Shown: in pieces, positions 36,501 through 46,135 of the stretch
Layout of the letters: each line of letters opens with the position of its first letter
How positions within the stretch are numbered: position 1 is the stretch's first letter
Assembly: GCA_964017045.1 (NCBI GenBank)
Contig: OZ024802.1
Span: 11,730,435 to 11,794,434 of the forward strand
DNA: 64,000 nt
Direction: 5' to 3'
Source of the DNA: Omphiscola glabra
Lineage: Eukaryota; Mollusca; Gastropoda; Lymnaeidae
Position numbers and translations under genes: made by a program
The notes under the pieces: generated by a model
The model's input: only the letters and a program-made list of their open reading frames with translations
Told to the model about the DNA's origin: nothing
Database searches by the model: none

Positions 36501-38121
36501 AGACATTCTACACCGTTTGCGTGCAAAGAAACAAAATCCGGATATTCAATTTACATCAAACGTGTATAATGAGGCATTGATTTCGATTGAGGACATGTGT
36601 TTGGCAATCGCTAACAAAACACTGGTAGATTTGGGAATGACTGCTCCGAATCGATCTGAAAACAACCTATTCCATCGAGATTTGCATCGAGAAACACACT
36701 TTGATATCGACGAATTGGGTACATTTGTTCAAATGAATCATCCGAAACTGGTTCCAGAGCAACGCTTAATGTATGACATAATTATGAATGCAATTGGAAG
36801 TCAAAAAGGTGGATTGTATTTCCTAGATGCTCCCGGAGGCACAGGCAAAACTTTCCTAATTTCACTTATTTTGGCAACCATACGATCTCGAAAGAATATT
36901 GCACTGGCAATCGCATCATCTGGAATTGCAGCAACTCTTTTGGATGGTGGACGAACAGCGCATTCAGCACTGAAATTGCCATTGAACATGCAAATAACTG
37001 AGACACCAACATGCAATATAAATAAACATTCTGGAATGGGTAAAGTACTACAATCATGTCAACTCATTATATGGGACGAATGTACTATGGCGCACAAAAA
37101 AGCATTGGAAGCGCTGCATCGTACACTTAAAGATGTGAGAGGAAATGAACAGCTCTTTGGTGGCGCACTTATTCTATTATCTGGTGATTTTCGACAAACT
37201 CTACCAGTTATAGCACGTTCAACCGCTGCAGATGAATTAAATGCATGTCTAAAATCATCAGTTTTATGGCGGCATGTACAGAAATTGACTTTGAAGACCA
37301 ATATGCGTGTGCAACTACACAATGATGCATCCGCTGAACGTTTCGCAAAACAGTTGTTGGACATTGGGAATGGGAAAATGGCAATCGATGAATCCACACA
37401 ATGTTTCAGATTGCCAACAAGTTTCTGTAAAATGACAGCAACCATCGACGAATTGATTCATAGAGTTTTTCCAAATATCGCACAAAATTACACAAATCAT
37501 CAGTGGCTCAGTGCACGTGCTATATTGGCAGCCAAAAACAACGATGTCAATGCCATCAACTTAAGCATTCAAAATGAAATCCCAGGCGAAACGACAACGT
37601 ACAAGTCCATCGATACTGTATTGAATGAAGACGAAGTTGTCAACTATCCAACGGAATTCTTGAATTCACTTGACTTGCCAGGCATCCCGTCGCACGTTTT
37701 AACACTCAAAATTGGCGTGCCTATCATTCTTTTGCGAAACATAAATCCACCACGACTTTGTAACGGCACCAAGCTTTCAGTGAAAAAGATGATGAACAAT
37801 ATCATCGAAGCAACTATTTTAAATGGAAAATTTAAAGGCGAAGATGTACTGCTGCCACGCATCCCAATGATTCCAACAGATATGCCATTTGAATTTAAAC
37901 GTCTGCAGTTTCCGGTGCGACTCGCATTTGCAATGACCATCAACAAAGCACAGGGACAATCGCTACAAGTTTGCGGACTAAATTTGGAAAACCCATGCTT
38001 CTCTCATGGACAGCTGTATGTCGCCTGCTCTCGCGTCGGAAAACCTTCCGATTTATTCGTGTATGCACCAGACGGAAAAACAAAAAACATTGTGTATTTA
38101 AAAGCTCTTCAAGAAACATAA
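33526..38121 (+). CDS. Helitron Rep-helicase (RepHel), 1531 aa
   Basis: Replication initiator and helicase that nicks, unwinds and rolls the Helitron. Seen in order: a basic start (MPPKRK); five 23-residue repeats of TVEQREARLETARVRNAQ type at about residues 25-139; a cysteine cluster C172-x2-C175-x12-C188-C189; a Helitron-like N region from about 429; the HUH metal site in GLPHAHILIWL (H606, H608); and the catalytic KYICKYVNKG with Y745 and Y749. A PIF1-family SF1 helicase follows, with Walker A APGGTGKT (1102-1109), Walker B IIWDE (D1184, E1185), GDFRQ (1220-1224), TINKAQGQS (about 1471-1479) and YVACSR (1498-1503). Length is normal for a RepHel. The frame is one exon with no stop or frameshift, and all key residues are present, so it is plausibly functional. 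The ATG at 33,526 is the first in frame and gives the basic N-terminus. The helicase is PIF1-like, but the attached Rep domain rules out a host PIF1 gene. Confidence 0.97.
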   Translation: MPPKRKAIGFSTPQARKKRSSRASETVEQREARLETARVCNAQARTFDTVEQREARLETVRVRNAQTRSSETVEQREARLATARIRNAQARTFDTVEQREARLETVRVRNAQTRSSETVEQREARLATARVRNARTRRTLHVELNLSEFHYNANYDYSLHPGVVIGKMDKLCVYCSALKFKNETAGICCAGGKVKLQELHSPPEPLSTLVSGETSQSKHFLANIRKYNSCFQMTSFGATNIVRENYMPTFKVQGQIYHRAGSLLPLPDTDHKFLQIYFMGNTDEQIDQRCHINMGIKREIVAVLQSLFLQHNELVQLFRNSLEQMPTDDYSVVVRADKTPAGQHERQYNAPTIDEVAIVIVGEEFNSRDIILHRRNGDVQRVSETHRSYDALQYPILFWQGEDGYHFNIKLRNPQTDEESNKKVSSKKYYSYRLMIRESAENHILKCRQLFHQYIVDMYAKIETERLLYIRLNQSKLRSEEYIHLRDAVVNDGNVNPNELGKMVILPATFTGSPRHMHEYAQDAMTYVRAYDRPDFFITFTCNPKWDEIQELLLTGQSPSDRHDIAARVFKQKLKSLIDFIVKHHVFGETRCWMYSVEWQKRGLPHAHILIWLIEKVQADQIDKVISAEIPDGDIDQYLLEIVTKNMIHGPCGLLNKNSPCMSDGKCTKRYPRDLVAETVTGNDGYPLYRRRSTEDGGKSITLKVRNNDVEVDNRWVVPYSPLLSKTFKAHINVEYCNSVKSIKYICKYVNKGSDMAIFGLEKTTRSLDEVYQYQLGRYISSNEAIWRILSFPIHERHPTVVHLAVHLENGQRVYFTLENARARALSPPPTTLTAFFSLCGNDIFAKSLLYSEVPTYYTWNALAKRFQRRKQGKAFEKHPNLYSTDALGRLYTVHPNNAECFYLRLLLINVRGPTSFQELRTVNGQVCATYREACQELKLLENDAHWDTSLSDASNIAQPQQIRTLFSIILTTCFPSNPKDLWEKYKDYMSEDILHRLRAKKQNPDIQFTSNVYNEALISIEDMCLAIANKTLVDLGMTAPNRSENNLFHRDLHRETHFDIDELGTFVQMNHPKLVPEQRLMYDIIMNAIGSQKGGLYFLDAPGGTGKTFLISLILATIRSRKNIALAIASSGIAATLLDGGRTAHSALKLPLNMQITETPTCNINKHSGMGKVLQSCQLIIWDECTMAHKKALEALHRTLKDVRGNEQLFGGALILLSGDFRQTLPVIARSTAADELNACLKSSVLWRHVQKLTLKTNMRVQLHNDASAERFAKQLLDIGNGKMAIDESTQCFRLPTSFCKMTATIDELIHRVFPNIAQNYTNHQWLSARAILAAKNNDVNAINLSIQNEIPGETTTYKSIDTVLNEDEVVNYPTEFLNSLDLPGIPSHVLTLKIGVPIILLRNINPPRLCNGTKLSVKKMMNNIIEATILNGKFKGEDVLLPRIPMIPTDMPFEFKRLQFPVRLAFAMTINKAQGQSLQVCGLNLENPCFSHGQLYVACSRVGKPSDLFVYAPDGKTKNIVYLKALQET
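33598..33942 (+). repeat. 69-bp coding repeat within the RepHel N-terminus
   Basis: Five 69-bp copies encode 23-residue charged units (TVEQREARLETxRVRNAQxR) likely to be helical. Copies 1/3/5 and 2/4 pair up as subtypes (SSE-start and TFD-start), so the true duplication unit may be 138 bp. Period 69 keeps the frame open. Confidence 0.92.
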
Positions 38122-38146
38122 TTAAAACGCAAACACTTTCTTTCTT

Positions 38147-38181
38147 GAGTGGCATCGCAACGCATGCCGGGTACTCGCTAG
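38147..38181 (+). terminator. Helitron 3' hairpin and CTAG terminus
   Basis: GGCAT (38,151-38,155) pairs with ATGCC (38,164-38,168). GAGT (38,147-38,150) can extend the stem with ACTC (38,173-38,176) across a 4-base bulge. CTAG at 38,178-38,181 is the 3' end, followed by host T. Hairpin plus CTRR is the transposition-termination signal of Helitrons. Confidence 0.88.
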
Positions 38182-38782
38182 TTTAAAATATTTGAGAGAG
38201 GAAAAAGGAAATCTCGAACTCCTCTAAAAGAAAATAAATAATTTCAGCATTCACGGCTCACGGCATTGAAAGCGTCTTTCCTTCATTCAGTGTCTGTACT
38301 TCATTCAGTGTCTGTACACAGAACACATCTATTGGTTAGTTCACAGTGTCATCTGTACACAGTACACATGATTTGGTTAGTTCACAGTTTCATCTGTGCA
38401 CAGTTCACATCAACTGGTACGTTGGACACGTTGAAGTTCTTTGAAAGGCAGACATCAAGGGGGTTCTGATAGAAGAGCGCCGTTTAATTCAAGTGTGACA
38501 GCAAAGGCGTATCTATTTAAAAGAGGCGGGCGGGGGGGGGGGGGGTCAGTCGTACGTCGAGGGTTATTTTAATGGCCGGCTAAGCGATAGAAAACATGGA
38601 TGTCTTGGCGTGGATTAAGCTTATGAAACATACAAAAAAGCTTTAAATGTATATATATATATTTACCATCTATCTACCATCAATCTACCACCTAACTACC
38701 TATCTACCTACCTATCTATCTATCTTCCTATCTATCCATCCATCCATCCATCCAAACATCCATCCATCTAAATATGTGGGTT
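38182..38782. repeat. Spacer with small tandem repeats and ATCC/TATC microsatellite
   Basis: Two and a half copies of an about 41-bp unit (GGTTAGTTCACAGTTTCATC...) at about 38,316-38,417, preceded by two copies of TTCATTCAGTGTCTGTA. There is a G-run near 38,529 and a compound ATCTACC/ATCC microsatellite at about 38,665-38,766. Confidence 0.75.
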
Positions 38783-38910
38783 ACCGGAAATTTGATCGGA
38801 AGAAATTTCGTCGACAGAAAATTGATCGACGGAAATTTGATCGAACGGAAATTTGGTCGAATCTTTTTTTCAATTAACACGTTAAAATTTTCGTCAAATT
38901 TCTTTTGAAC
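38783..38910 (+). mobile_element. Dispersed GTCGA/ATTTGATCGAAC repeat, copy B
   Basis: Best-preserved copy of the family. It carries GGAAATTTGATCGGAAG, TTTCGTCGACAGAAAATTGA, GGAAATTTGGTCGAATC and TTAACACGTTAAAATTTTCG, then TTTCTTTTGAACGCAC, after which the 20-bp array begins without a break. Non-coding. Confidence 0.7.
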
Positions 38911-39110
38911 GCACTGTACTATACAGTAACGCACTATACTATACAGTAACGCACTATACTATACAGTAACGCACTATACTATACAGTAACGCACTATACT
39001 ATACAGTAACGCACTATACTATACAGTAACGCACTATACTATACAGTAACGCACTATACTATACAGTAACGCACTATACTATACAGTAACGCACTATACT
39101 ATACAGTAAA
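38911..39110. repeat. 20-bp array, 10 copies, abutting dispersed repeat copy B
   Basis: Ten near-perfect copies of GCACTATACTATACAGTAAC (first unit GCACTGTAC). The copy A element at 24,020 holds one inverted equivalent (ACTATATAGTATAGTGCG) at the same place, so this unit probably derives from the element's own terminal region. Confidence 0.93.
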
Positions 39111-39411
39111 ACAAAGTAATGCGATACACATACGATATATGTGTGTGTGTATGTTCTTTCAAAATACACATAAAAAAACTAGCTGCCTTGACTGGTGGAC
39201 GGTTAAGTACATAAATGAAAGTCAGCGGCGTAACAACTGATGGTAGGGACTTGTCAGATGTCTTTAAAGGACGAAATACCAGGAATAATCATCATCAGGA
39301 TTTAATATGGTGGACCTTGTTTCAACTGCGTTGATTCAACCTCTCCCCTGTACAATAAACGGTTACGATAGTGATGATTACGTCCAACGATTAGATTGCA
39401 AAGTAGGTCGT
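39111..39411. other. Unassigned spacer
   Basis: Short GT run near 39,138, otherwise unremarkable. Confidence 0.5.
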
Positions 39412-39718
39412 TCAATCACTTGATGGGCCCCCATTGAGTAGATATTTCAATCTGTTGATGGGCCCCCATTGAGTAGATATTTCAATCTCTTGATGGGCCC
39501 CCATCGAGTAGGTAGTTCAATCTCTTGATGGGCCCCGATCGAGTAGGTAGTTCAATCTCTTGATGGCCCCCATCGAGTAGGTAGTTCAATCTCTTGATGG
39601 ACACCCATTGAGTAGATATTACAATCTCTTGATGGGCCCCCATCGAGTAGGTAGTTCAATCTCTTGATGGGCCCCAATCGAGTAGGTAGTTCAATCTCTT
39701 GATGGGCCCCCAATCGAG
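39412..39718. repeat. 35-bp minisatellite, about 9 copies
   Basis: Units of TCAATCTCTTGATGGGCCCC + CATCGAGTAGGTAGT spaced 35 bp, with GTAGATATT variants in the 5' copies and small indels in the C-run. Confidence 0.92.
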
Positions 39719-39868
39719 TGCCTTCCCGGGTGGTGGACAGGGGATTCCCCGCCAGATATATATAGTGACGGCAGAGGGGAAGAAGGTCCCCGGGCTGGGC
39801 CCAAAATCGAACGAAATCGAAACGCTTACAGAGAGAGCAACACAAAGACCAAATCAACATTCAAACGA

Positions 39869-40004
39869 GAATCAGCGAGCAAGTCAAAAATTGCAGTGAG
39901 TTGCCAGCCTCTATTATACCGCAGTCATGCCCGGTCTAGAATCAGCGAGCAAGTCAAAATTGCAGTGAGTTGCCAGCCTCTATTATACCGCAGTCATGCC
40001 CGGT
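39869..40004. repeat. Tandem duplication of about 69 bp
   Basis: AGAATCAGCGAGCAAGTCAA through GCAGTCATGCCCGGT occurs twice back to back with one length difference in the A-run. Bases 39,719-39,868 are single-copy with no recognisable content. Confidence 0.88.
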
Positions 40005-40091
40005 GCTCACCAACTGTAAAGACAAGGGGAACAGAAGCGCTGATGTTGAATTTCGTTCCTTTTGCTGGCAATTCGAATACAACAATGCTTA

Positions 40092-40094
<3 letters not shown>

Positions 40095-40182
<88 letters not shown>
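40095..40182. repeat. Long (TA)n microsatellite
   Basis: About 44 uninterrupted TA dinucleotides following GTGTG. Self-complementary and prone to cruciform formation and length error in assemblies. All frames through it read as IY repeats. Confidence 0.97.
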
Positions 40183-40183
<1 letters not shown>

Positions 40184-42224
40184 ATCTCTGTTGTTTGTTC
40201 GCCGAAGAAGGCTTCTTGCTGACCCAAAAATTATTTTGTTCCATCTTCCCCCCCCCCCCCGGATTTTCCCGCACTTATTTTACATATTTCCTAATGAATG
40301 CTTTACAAAACTCGATAGAATTCGTGGCTTTACAGCTACCCCATAGGCGTGCCAAAGAGCAAGGTTTTGCTTCTTGATGACATTAGGATACAAGTCAAAG
40401 CATTCAGTAGCTTTTGAAGTATGGGACGCAGGAGGGGGAAAACTATCGCTTCTTATCCCAGATAGCATCAAATCACCGACTCTTATCCAAGATTTATCAA
40501 ACGAACGCCACTAGACCTTGTTATATCTATCCTAGGATTACTACAGGGCCCCACAATGCCCCCCCCCCCCCAATGCATAAGTTGGACAACCCCTGGCACA
40601 AAGAAAAGCGGCAACATTTTCGTTAATGTTTTCCCCACATTGCCCCCCGTGTCTCCATCTGCTGTCCGAAGTTCCCTCGCGTCCTGCACGGCTTTTGTCA
40701 ACCGAATGGAAAAAAAAATACAACAACACACGTGGCCCTGCTTAGAAAACTGTGTCGATGGAATTTACCTCACTCCCGGGACAATTCTAAGCGATTGTTT
40801 CCTTATCTTATTCCGTTTGACGTAATTACCGCCCTTGATAAAAGGGGATATGAGAGGACTGTAAAAATAAGAGTCTGTTAATGGGGGGATAATTCGGCTT
40901 CAAACGATGGTTAATACGCAACACGTTTTGTCAACATTACAGAACCCGGTGCGGGAGTGGAACGCATTCTTAGAAAACAGATGGTCCCGCTCTACAAACA
41001 GAAACAAAATCACAACAGTCGGAGGAGTTTTCTTTACATGAGAATCAGATTCGCCTTGTGGGACTGGCTGCGTGCCGTACCAAACTTCTTTGTGGTGCGG
41101 AAACTGTCCAGCAAAATAAAATGTAAAAAAAAAAAAAAAGAAAAGAAATACTTAGAAAATCCAGTTATAACTTTGGTACAAAACAACGCCTGTTTTTGTG
41201 TTTGTCCAAGTTTAAAACGGATATGGTGCTGGGATAGCATCGAAGAAAGGTTTGAGGATATGTGAGAGTAGAACGGTGAGAGTGGGAACGGCGATGGCTT
41301 TGAGAGTATTTGATGAGAAACTAACATTTGGTTTGACAATAGCGTTAGAAAAGGAAAAGTGGGGGGGGGGGGGCTGAGAATTAAGTTAAATTAGGGGTTT
41401 GAAAAGGGGTTTGTATAAAGCTGACACTGTGGTTGAGAAATGTGTTGAGGACATGAAAGTGTAATGGTTGAAAAATGTTCATAAAATATTATTAAATATA
41501 ATTTTATTATGTAGTTTTGTGTGTGTGTGCGTTTCTGAAAAGCTTCGTTACATAACCGCCATTATTCCGGAGACGTCCCCCTTATAACCTATTTGAGAAC
41601 CAGGGATGTGAAAATGTGGATTTTAAATTAAATCCTCATTTTCTGGTGTAGCTGCTCTTCTCTCCTTCACAGAAGAGCTCCGGTGCTGCTCAGAGGCCGT
41701 GCAGATGTTGATGCGCTGGTGTGGAAACGGCGATATCTCTGACGGGGCCTTGTGGTATCATCATAGAATACAACAATTATGACATTGTACTCAAGCCGCG
41801 CAGCTGTAAACGTCAGAATTCTTTTGAAGTCTATCTACTTATCTTTTGAGACCCCTCTCCCCCCACTTCCTTATCCCTCTTGCAACGTTACCAGAACCCC
41901 TCCCCTACCCCGTTTCGCCTCCGCACAGGTTTGCCTGTACGACTACTGATGCACATTTTTTGTACATCTCTCTGCCGGAAAGAAGGGGTATTGAAACTGC
42001 GAGAGGGAAAGTATCTGGTAAAGACATTAAGGCTTAATCGTTATGTGGTAATACGGTCAAAACATGGTGCTGGCCTGTGATGGGAAAATATATGAGTGGG
42101 AGTTTTTTAATTTTTATTTTAATTTTTTAAATTTTTGTTGTAGGATCCATGGTGACATTTTGAGCTATTTGAACGCGTTGCCAACGGATTTTCCTCCACT
42201 TAAATGATTAAAGATTCTGATAAA
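40183..42224. other. Unassigned stretch
   Basis: C-runs near 40,250 and 40,559 and a G-run near 41,361. Complex sequence at 40,600-41,260 has opposed short frames without recognisable domains. Nothing assignable. Confidence 0.45.
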
Positions 42225-42570
42225 GGGCACGCGGTAAACCCAGAACCCATGACGTTGGTGTTGTCACTTGACTCCGTGACGCTGAAGATGGACCTTGACC
42301 CCATTACCATGACGTTAAACCTTGACTCAAGGACGCTGAACGCTGACTCCATGACGATGATGTTAAACATTGGCCCAATGACGCTGATATTGAACCCTGG
42401 CCCCCATGACGCTCATGATAGACCCTGACCCCATTACCAAGATGTTAAACCTTGACTCAAAGACGCTGAACGCTGAATCCATGACGCTGGTGTAAAACTT
42501 TGACTCCATGACGCTGGTGTAAAACTTTGACTCCATGACGCTGGTGTAAAACTTTGACTCCATGATGCCG
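42225..42570. repeat. Degenerate CCATGACGCTG repeat, 27-bp at the 3' end
   Basis: Irregular units built on TGACTCCATGACGCTG with CTTGACCCCATTACCATGA variants. The last copies settle to a regular 27-bp TCCATGACGCTGGTGTAAAA + CTTTGAC. Confidence 0.85.
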
Positions 42571-43399
42571 ATATTTCCCACCCCCCAAAAAGACATGATG
42601 AAGAATTCTTTACTTAAGAGAGAACATTTTGAACACAATGTTGAAAAGTAATAGGATGACATACACAAAAAAAGTACCACAGCGTCGTAGTAGATGACCA
42701 TTGCAATGTTCGACTTGAGTAGAGGCCTTGACTTGATCTGGGTTTTTTTTGTTTAAAGTGAGGGGGTGTTGCTTAATTCGACAGCCTCACTCTCTCGTCC
42801 TTGAGACGATGGCAAGACTTAGTCAAGACGACTGACAAAGATGCAGTGGCTGACAAGCAGTATGTGTGCATAGTTAACTGTGTTCTTTATGCGTTCTTCA
42901 TCACAGAATGTTGTCGGAATTTTCAAAGGTGTCGATGTCATACCGCCTACAGGACTCCATCTCCGGGTTTGATTTGAGAGTTTTGCCCCCTCTTAAATGA
43001 GTTGCCGTCCACGGTTAGCGAGTTCCATCCACCCCGGGGGTGCGCTGGTGATGCTTTGGCTTATCCGGGCATTTGTTGTTTATTGAACTCCAGTCCACTA
43101 TAGCATGCGATTGACTCAGTCGTTACCGCTCTGCCACACAGCAAATGGAAAGACACAACGCGAAGGAAGTGGGAAAAGGGTAACGCATCAGCAATGTCAT
43201 ACACAAGGATTTAGCATTACAAATGGTGATTTATTCTATCCATGTCGTTGCCAAGTTGAAGCATCACGTACGAAAGGGGAGTATATGGATGGAAAATACG
43301 AACCAACCATGAATTGTACAGTCTATATCAGGATCGATAGTAGCAGAAATAAAAAAAAGGGTAGGTTACGCTTGACACTTAGACTTAGAGAGAATGCCA
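42571..43399. other. Unassigned stretch
   Basis: Complex sequence with no recognisable domain. A 103-codon frame at 43,105-43,416 ends at the LINE remnant and is not conserved with anything I know. Confidence 0.45.
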
Positions 43400-43625
43400 A
43401 AATGACAGAGGAGTGAAGGGGGTGCACCACCAAAACCCCAGAGGAAAACGGCTTAAAGCAGATCCAGGTTTAGATGGATGGATGATGTGGAAAAAGATCT
43501 ACAACAACTGTGAATCCAAACATGGAAAAGGAAAGCATTAGTTAGGTCTGAGTGGAAGGAGGTAGTGAGGCAGGCCAAAGTCCTAAATGGGCTGTAGCGC
43601 CACTGGGATGGATGGATGGATTGAT
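43400..43625 (+). mobile_element. LINE 3'-end remnant with GGAT tail
   Basis: A reading frame interrupted by stops contains RFRWMDDVEKDLQQL, then WKRKALVRSEWKEVVRQAKV and a stop. This pattern (W/MDDVEKDL ... W ... EWR.VV.QAK) matches the C-terminal end of open frames in some animal non-LTR retrotransposons. The remnant ends in short GGATGGATGGAT units (about 43,605-43,625), as many LINE tails do. It is 5'-truncated and dead. Confidence 0.65.
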
Positions 43626-44758
43626 CTATGGATGTACGAAAGGATGTGCGGTGAAGGAACTCCTTCTTTTTTTTTCAACTTGGAATTCTTTATTTATTTC
43701 TTTAAATTGTTATCACTATGTTTTTAAAAATTTTGATCACAACCAATAAGACAAATTCGAAATCACTTTTCTTATTGACCTCTCATCGACCCCCTCCAAT
43801 AGCATAACGCCGTTCGCAATTCGTTGGGAGTTTGGTAGTTATCCGTTTGAGTAGTCGACCCTGGTTGAACTATACCACGGCCACTCATCGGCCATCTTGT
43901 TTCCTACGACCGTGTAGGCGTGCCTGTACTAATATGTCTTGTCAATTAACCATTCATTAACAATGCTTGATATTAAGCAGTAACGAGTTGACCTGCACCG
44001 GGGCGTTGCCACCGAGCTGATCATATTTATGTTATCGGCAGCGTGCCAACCCCCCCCCCCCCCAACCACACCACCCCCCCAAAAAAAAAATAAAAAAAAT
44101 AACAAAATAATTTGTATTCTTCTCTTTTTAATTTTATTTTTAAAAAAAAAAAGAAAAAAAAATATTCCTCAGGTTTGGGCACGTGCGAGGGGTTTCCAAG
44201 GAGAACAACAACAACAGGTGTGAAAGAACTGAACACACATCAATAATTGAATAGAACACGAAAGAAAACGCTCTCTTTCTTTAGATTATTTATTAATCTA
44301 TTTATTTATTTGTGTACGTGTGTGTGTGCGTGTGTGTGTACGATAACGCCCTCTATCCTCGCCCCTCCCTCCCCCCAAACCACAAAGAAAACACATCAAA
44401 CAAGAAGACAAGGGTGTTCAAGCGACGGATCCCCCCCCCCCCAACCCAAATCCAACCAACACAGCTCAAAGAGAGCTCATTCACGTTCGGAAATAATGTT
44501 CCTTGATAAGCCAGAAGCTAGAAGCGGAGCTACCATCACCCCTCTTCAACTCTTCAACCGATTCCTCCTCAGCTTATCAAGCACCCCATCCACTTGACGG
44601 TACAGCGCCGCCTGTGATTATGATTCTACCAGCTTTTAATCATTAGCTGAGATTTCACCCTTGTTATTATTATATATTTTTTTTGTCTTTCGTATTTGAG
44701 AGTGAAAGAAGAGGTATATGAGTTTATTGGAATTCTATTTTTGTTTAATTACTCATTC
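43626..44758. other. Unassigned stretch
   Basis: Includes C-runs near 44,049 and 44,432, A-rich bits near 44,081-44,160 and a short GT run near 44,318. No gene. Confidence 0.5.
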
Positions 44759-44766
44759 CTCCTCCC

Positions 44767-44952
44767 CAGGGCCGACTCTAACAATTGCGGGGCCTTGTGC
44801 GAAATTGATTGCGCGGGGCCCAGTCTCGGTAGGAATAAGGATAATAAGTGAAAATTAAGATTTTGTATTAGAAAATAAATTCGGGGTGGGGCCTATGAAA
44901 GTGCGGGGCCCAATGCGGCAGCATAGGTTGCAGTGGCCTAAGGCCGGCCCTG
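44767..44952. mobile_element. 186-bp hAT-type MITE with perfect 8-bp target duplication
   Basis: Starts CAGGGCCGACTCTAACAATT and ends GGCCTAAGGCCGGCCCTG, so the termini pair as CAGGGCCGRC. The flanks are perfect 8-bp duplications CTCCTCCC (44,759-44,766 and 44,953-44,960). Internal GCGGGGCC motifs recur near both ends in opposite orientation. No coding capacity. Short size, CAG termini and 8-bp duplication identify a hAT-type MITE. Confidence 0.88.
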
Positions 44953-44960
44953 CTCCTCCC

Positions 44961-45654
44961 CCGCCTCCAGTGTCCCCAGTACTCTACAAAAAATAAATTA
45001 AAAAATGAAACATTAAATAAAACGCCAGTGTTTTCTTCTTGCAGGGGGCGGAGTAGATATTTGGGGTGTGAAAGGTTAGAGACACGACGGTGAAGTATGG
45101 GTGTACAGTGTTGGGCGCCCCCTGGGGGAGTGGGGGTGTTCAAGAAGACATCTGGTTTACAATGAGAATTATGTAAACCCTGTGGTAAGAGGAAGTCAGA
45201 CTCGCTCGTCTTTTGTCAAACCCACGAGTCCAAGACTCCCGACTACAGGGCTCGACGTGACACGGGTGACTGATTTGTTGAAGGGCTCCATTTTAGGTGC
45301 GATGGACACTTCACCTTAAAGCTTTATTGACATGCAATGCTTTTTTTTCTTCTAATTTTAAAATCGCTGATGGCGCCCTAAGCATATAACCCTGGTTATA
45401 ATTAGTAATGCGTATTAATTTTGAAAAAAAAAATGCTGCGTCTCCGACTAGAACACGAAAGAAAACGTGGTTTATCCGGTGCCGTTGACGCATTGTCGAA
45501 CGCAATAATAATCTCCTACTTTTCAGACACACTTGCTATCTGATACTGACTCGTGAATTAATTTGCATTGATCCAAAAACCTGGGCCCTGCAAGACAATT
45601 AGATCTCAACTCTTCATGCTCCCTACTTACAAAGCTACCTACATCAGCGCACAA
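44961..45654. other. Unassigned stretch
   Basis: Complex, moderately GC-rich DNA at 45,040-45,310 followed by AT-rich sequence. No recognised gene. Confidence 0.45.
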
Positions 45655-46135
45655 ATAACCCAACCCAACCAACCACCCAAGCAACCAACCTACCACCCAA
45701 GCAACCAACCAACCACCCAAGCAACCACCCAAGCAACCACCCAACCACCCAAGCAACCAACCAACCACCCAACCACCCAAGCAACCAACCAACCACCCAA
45801 GCAGCCAACCAACCATCAAAGCAAGCAACCACCCAAGCAACCACCCAAGCAAGCAAGCAACCACCCAACCAACAACCCAACCAACCACCCAACCAACCAA
45901 CTAACCACCCAAGCAAGCAAGCAACCACCCAACCAACAACCCAACCAACCACCCAACCAACCACCCAACCAACCACCCAAGCAACTACCCAAGCAAAGAA
46001 CCAAGCAGCCAACCAAGCAACCAACCAAGCAACCACACTAGCAATCACCCAACCAATCACCCAAGCAACCAACCAACCAACCACCCAATCAACCACCCAA
46101 ACAACCAACCAAGCAACCAACCGAGCAACTTCCCG
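45655..46135. repeat. CCAACCACCCAAGCAA low-complexity array
   Basis: About 480 bp of 4-mer-based repeats (CAAC, CACC, CAAG) arranged in longer irregular units, including a duplicated block at about 45,853-45,960. It produces Q/P/T-rich frames on one strand and V/G/W-rich frames on the other, artefacts of composition. Confidence 0.93.

Larger units (their letters stand above)
31350..38181 (+). mobile_element. Full-length autonomous Helitron (about 6.8 kb)
   Basis: Rolling-circle transposon. The 5' end TCTATTATATATATAAAAATG (TC start at 31,350) matches the usual animal Helitron 5' terminus. The 3' end is a hairpin followed by CTAG at 38,178-38,181. It sits between A (31,349) and T (38,182) with no target duplication, as Helitrons do. 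Inside are a 2.2-kb non-coding 5' region with internal repeats and a single uninterrupted Rep-helicase frame ending only 60 bp before the 3' terminus. No endonuclease, RPA or OTU module is evident, so it is of the canonical type and not a Helentron. Both termini and the frame are intact, so it may be recently active. Confidence 0.93.

Noticed and set aside
33526..38121. Host PIF1-type helicase gene
   Set aside because: The PIF1-like helicase is fused to a Rep domain with HUH and two-tyrosine motifs inside Helitron termini, so it is the transposon's own gene.
40095..40182. A functional promoter or TATA cluster
   Set aside because: A pure TA microsatellite with no adjacent gene.
43105..43416. 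A 103-codon gene
   Set aside because: No recognisable domain. It runs into the LINE relic and is within the chance range for this window.
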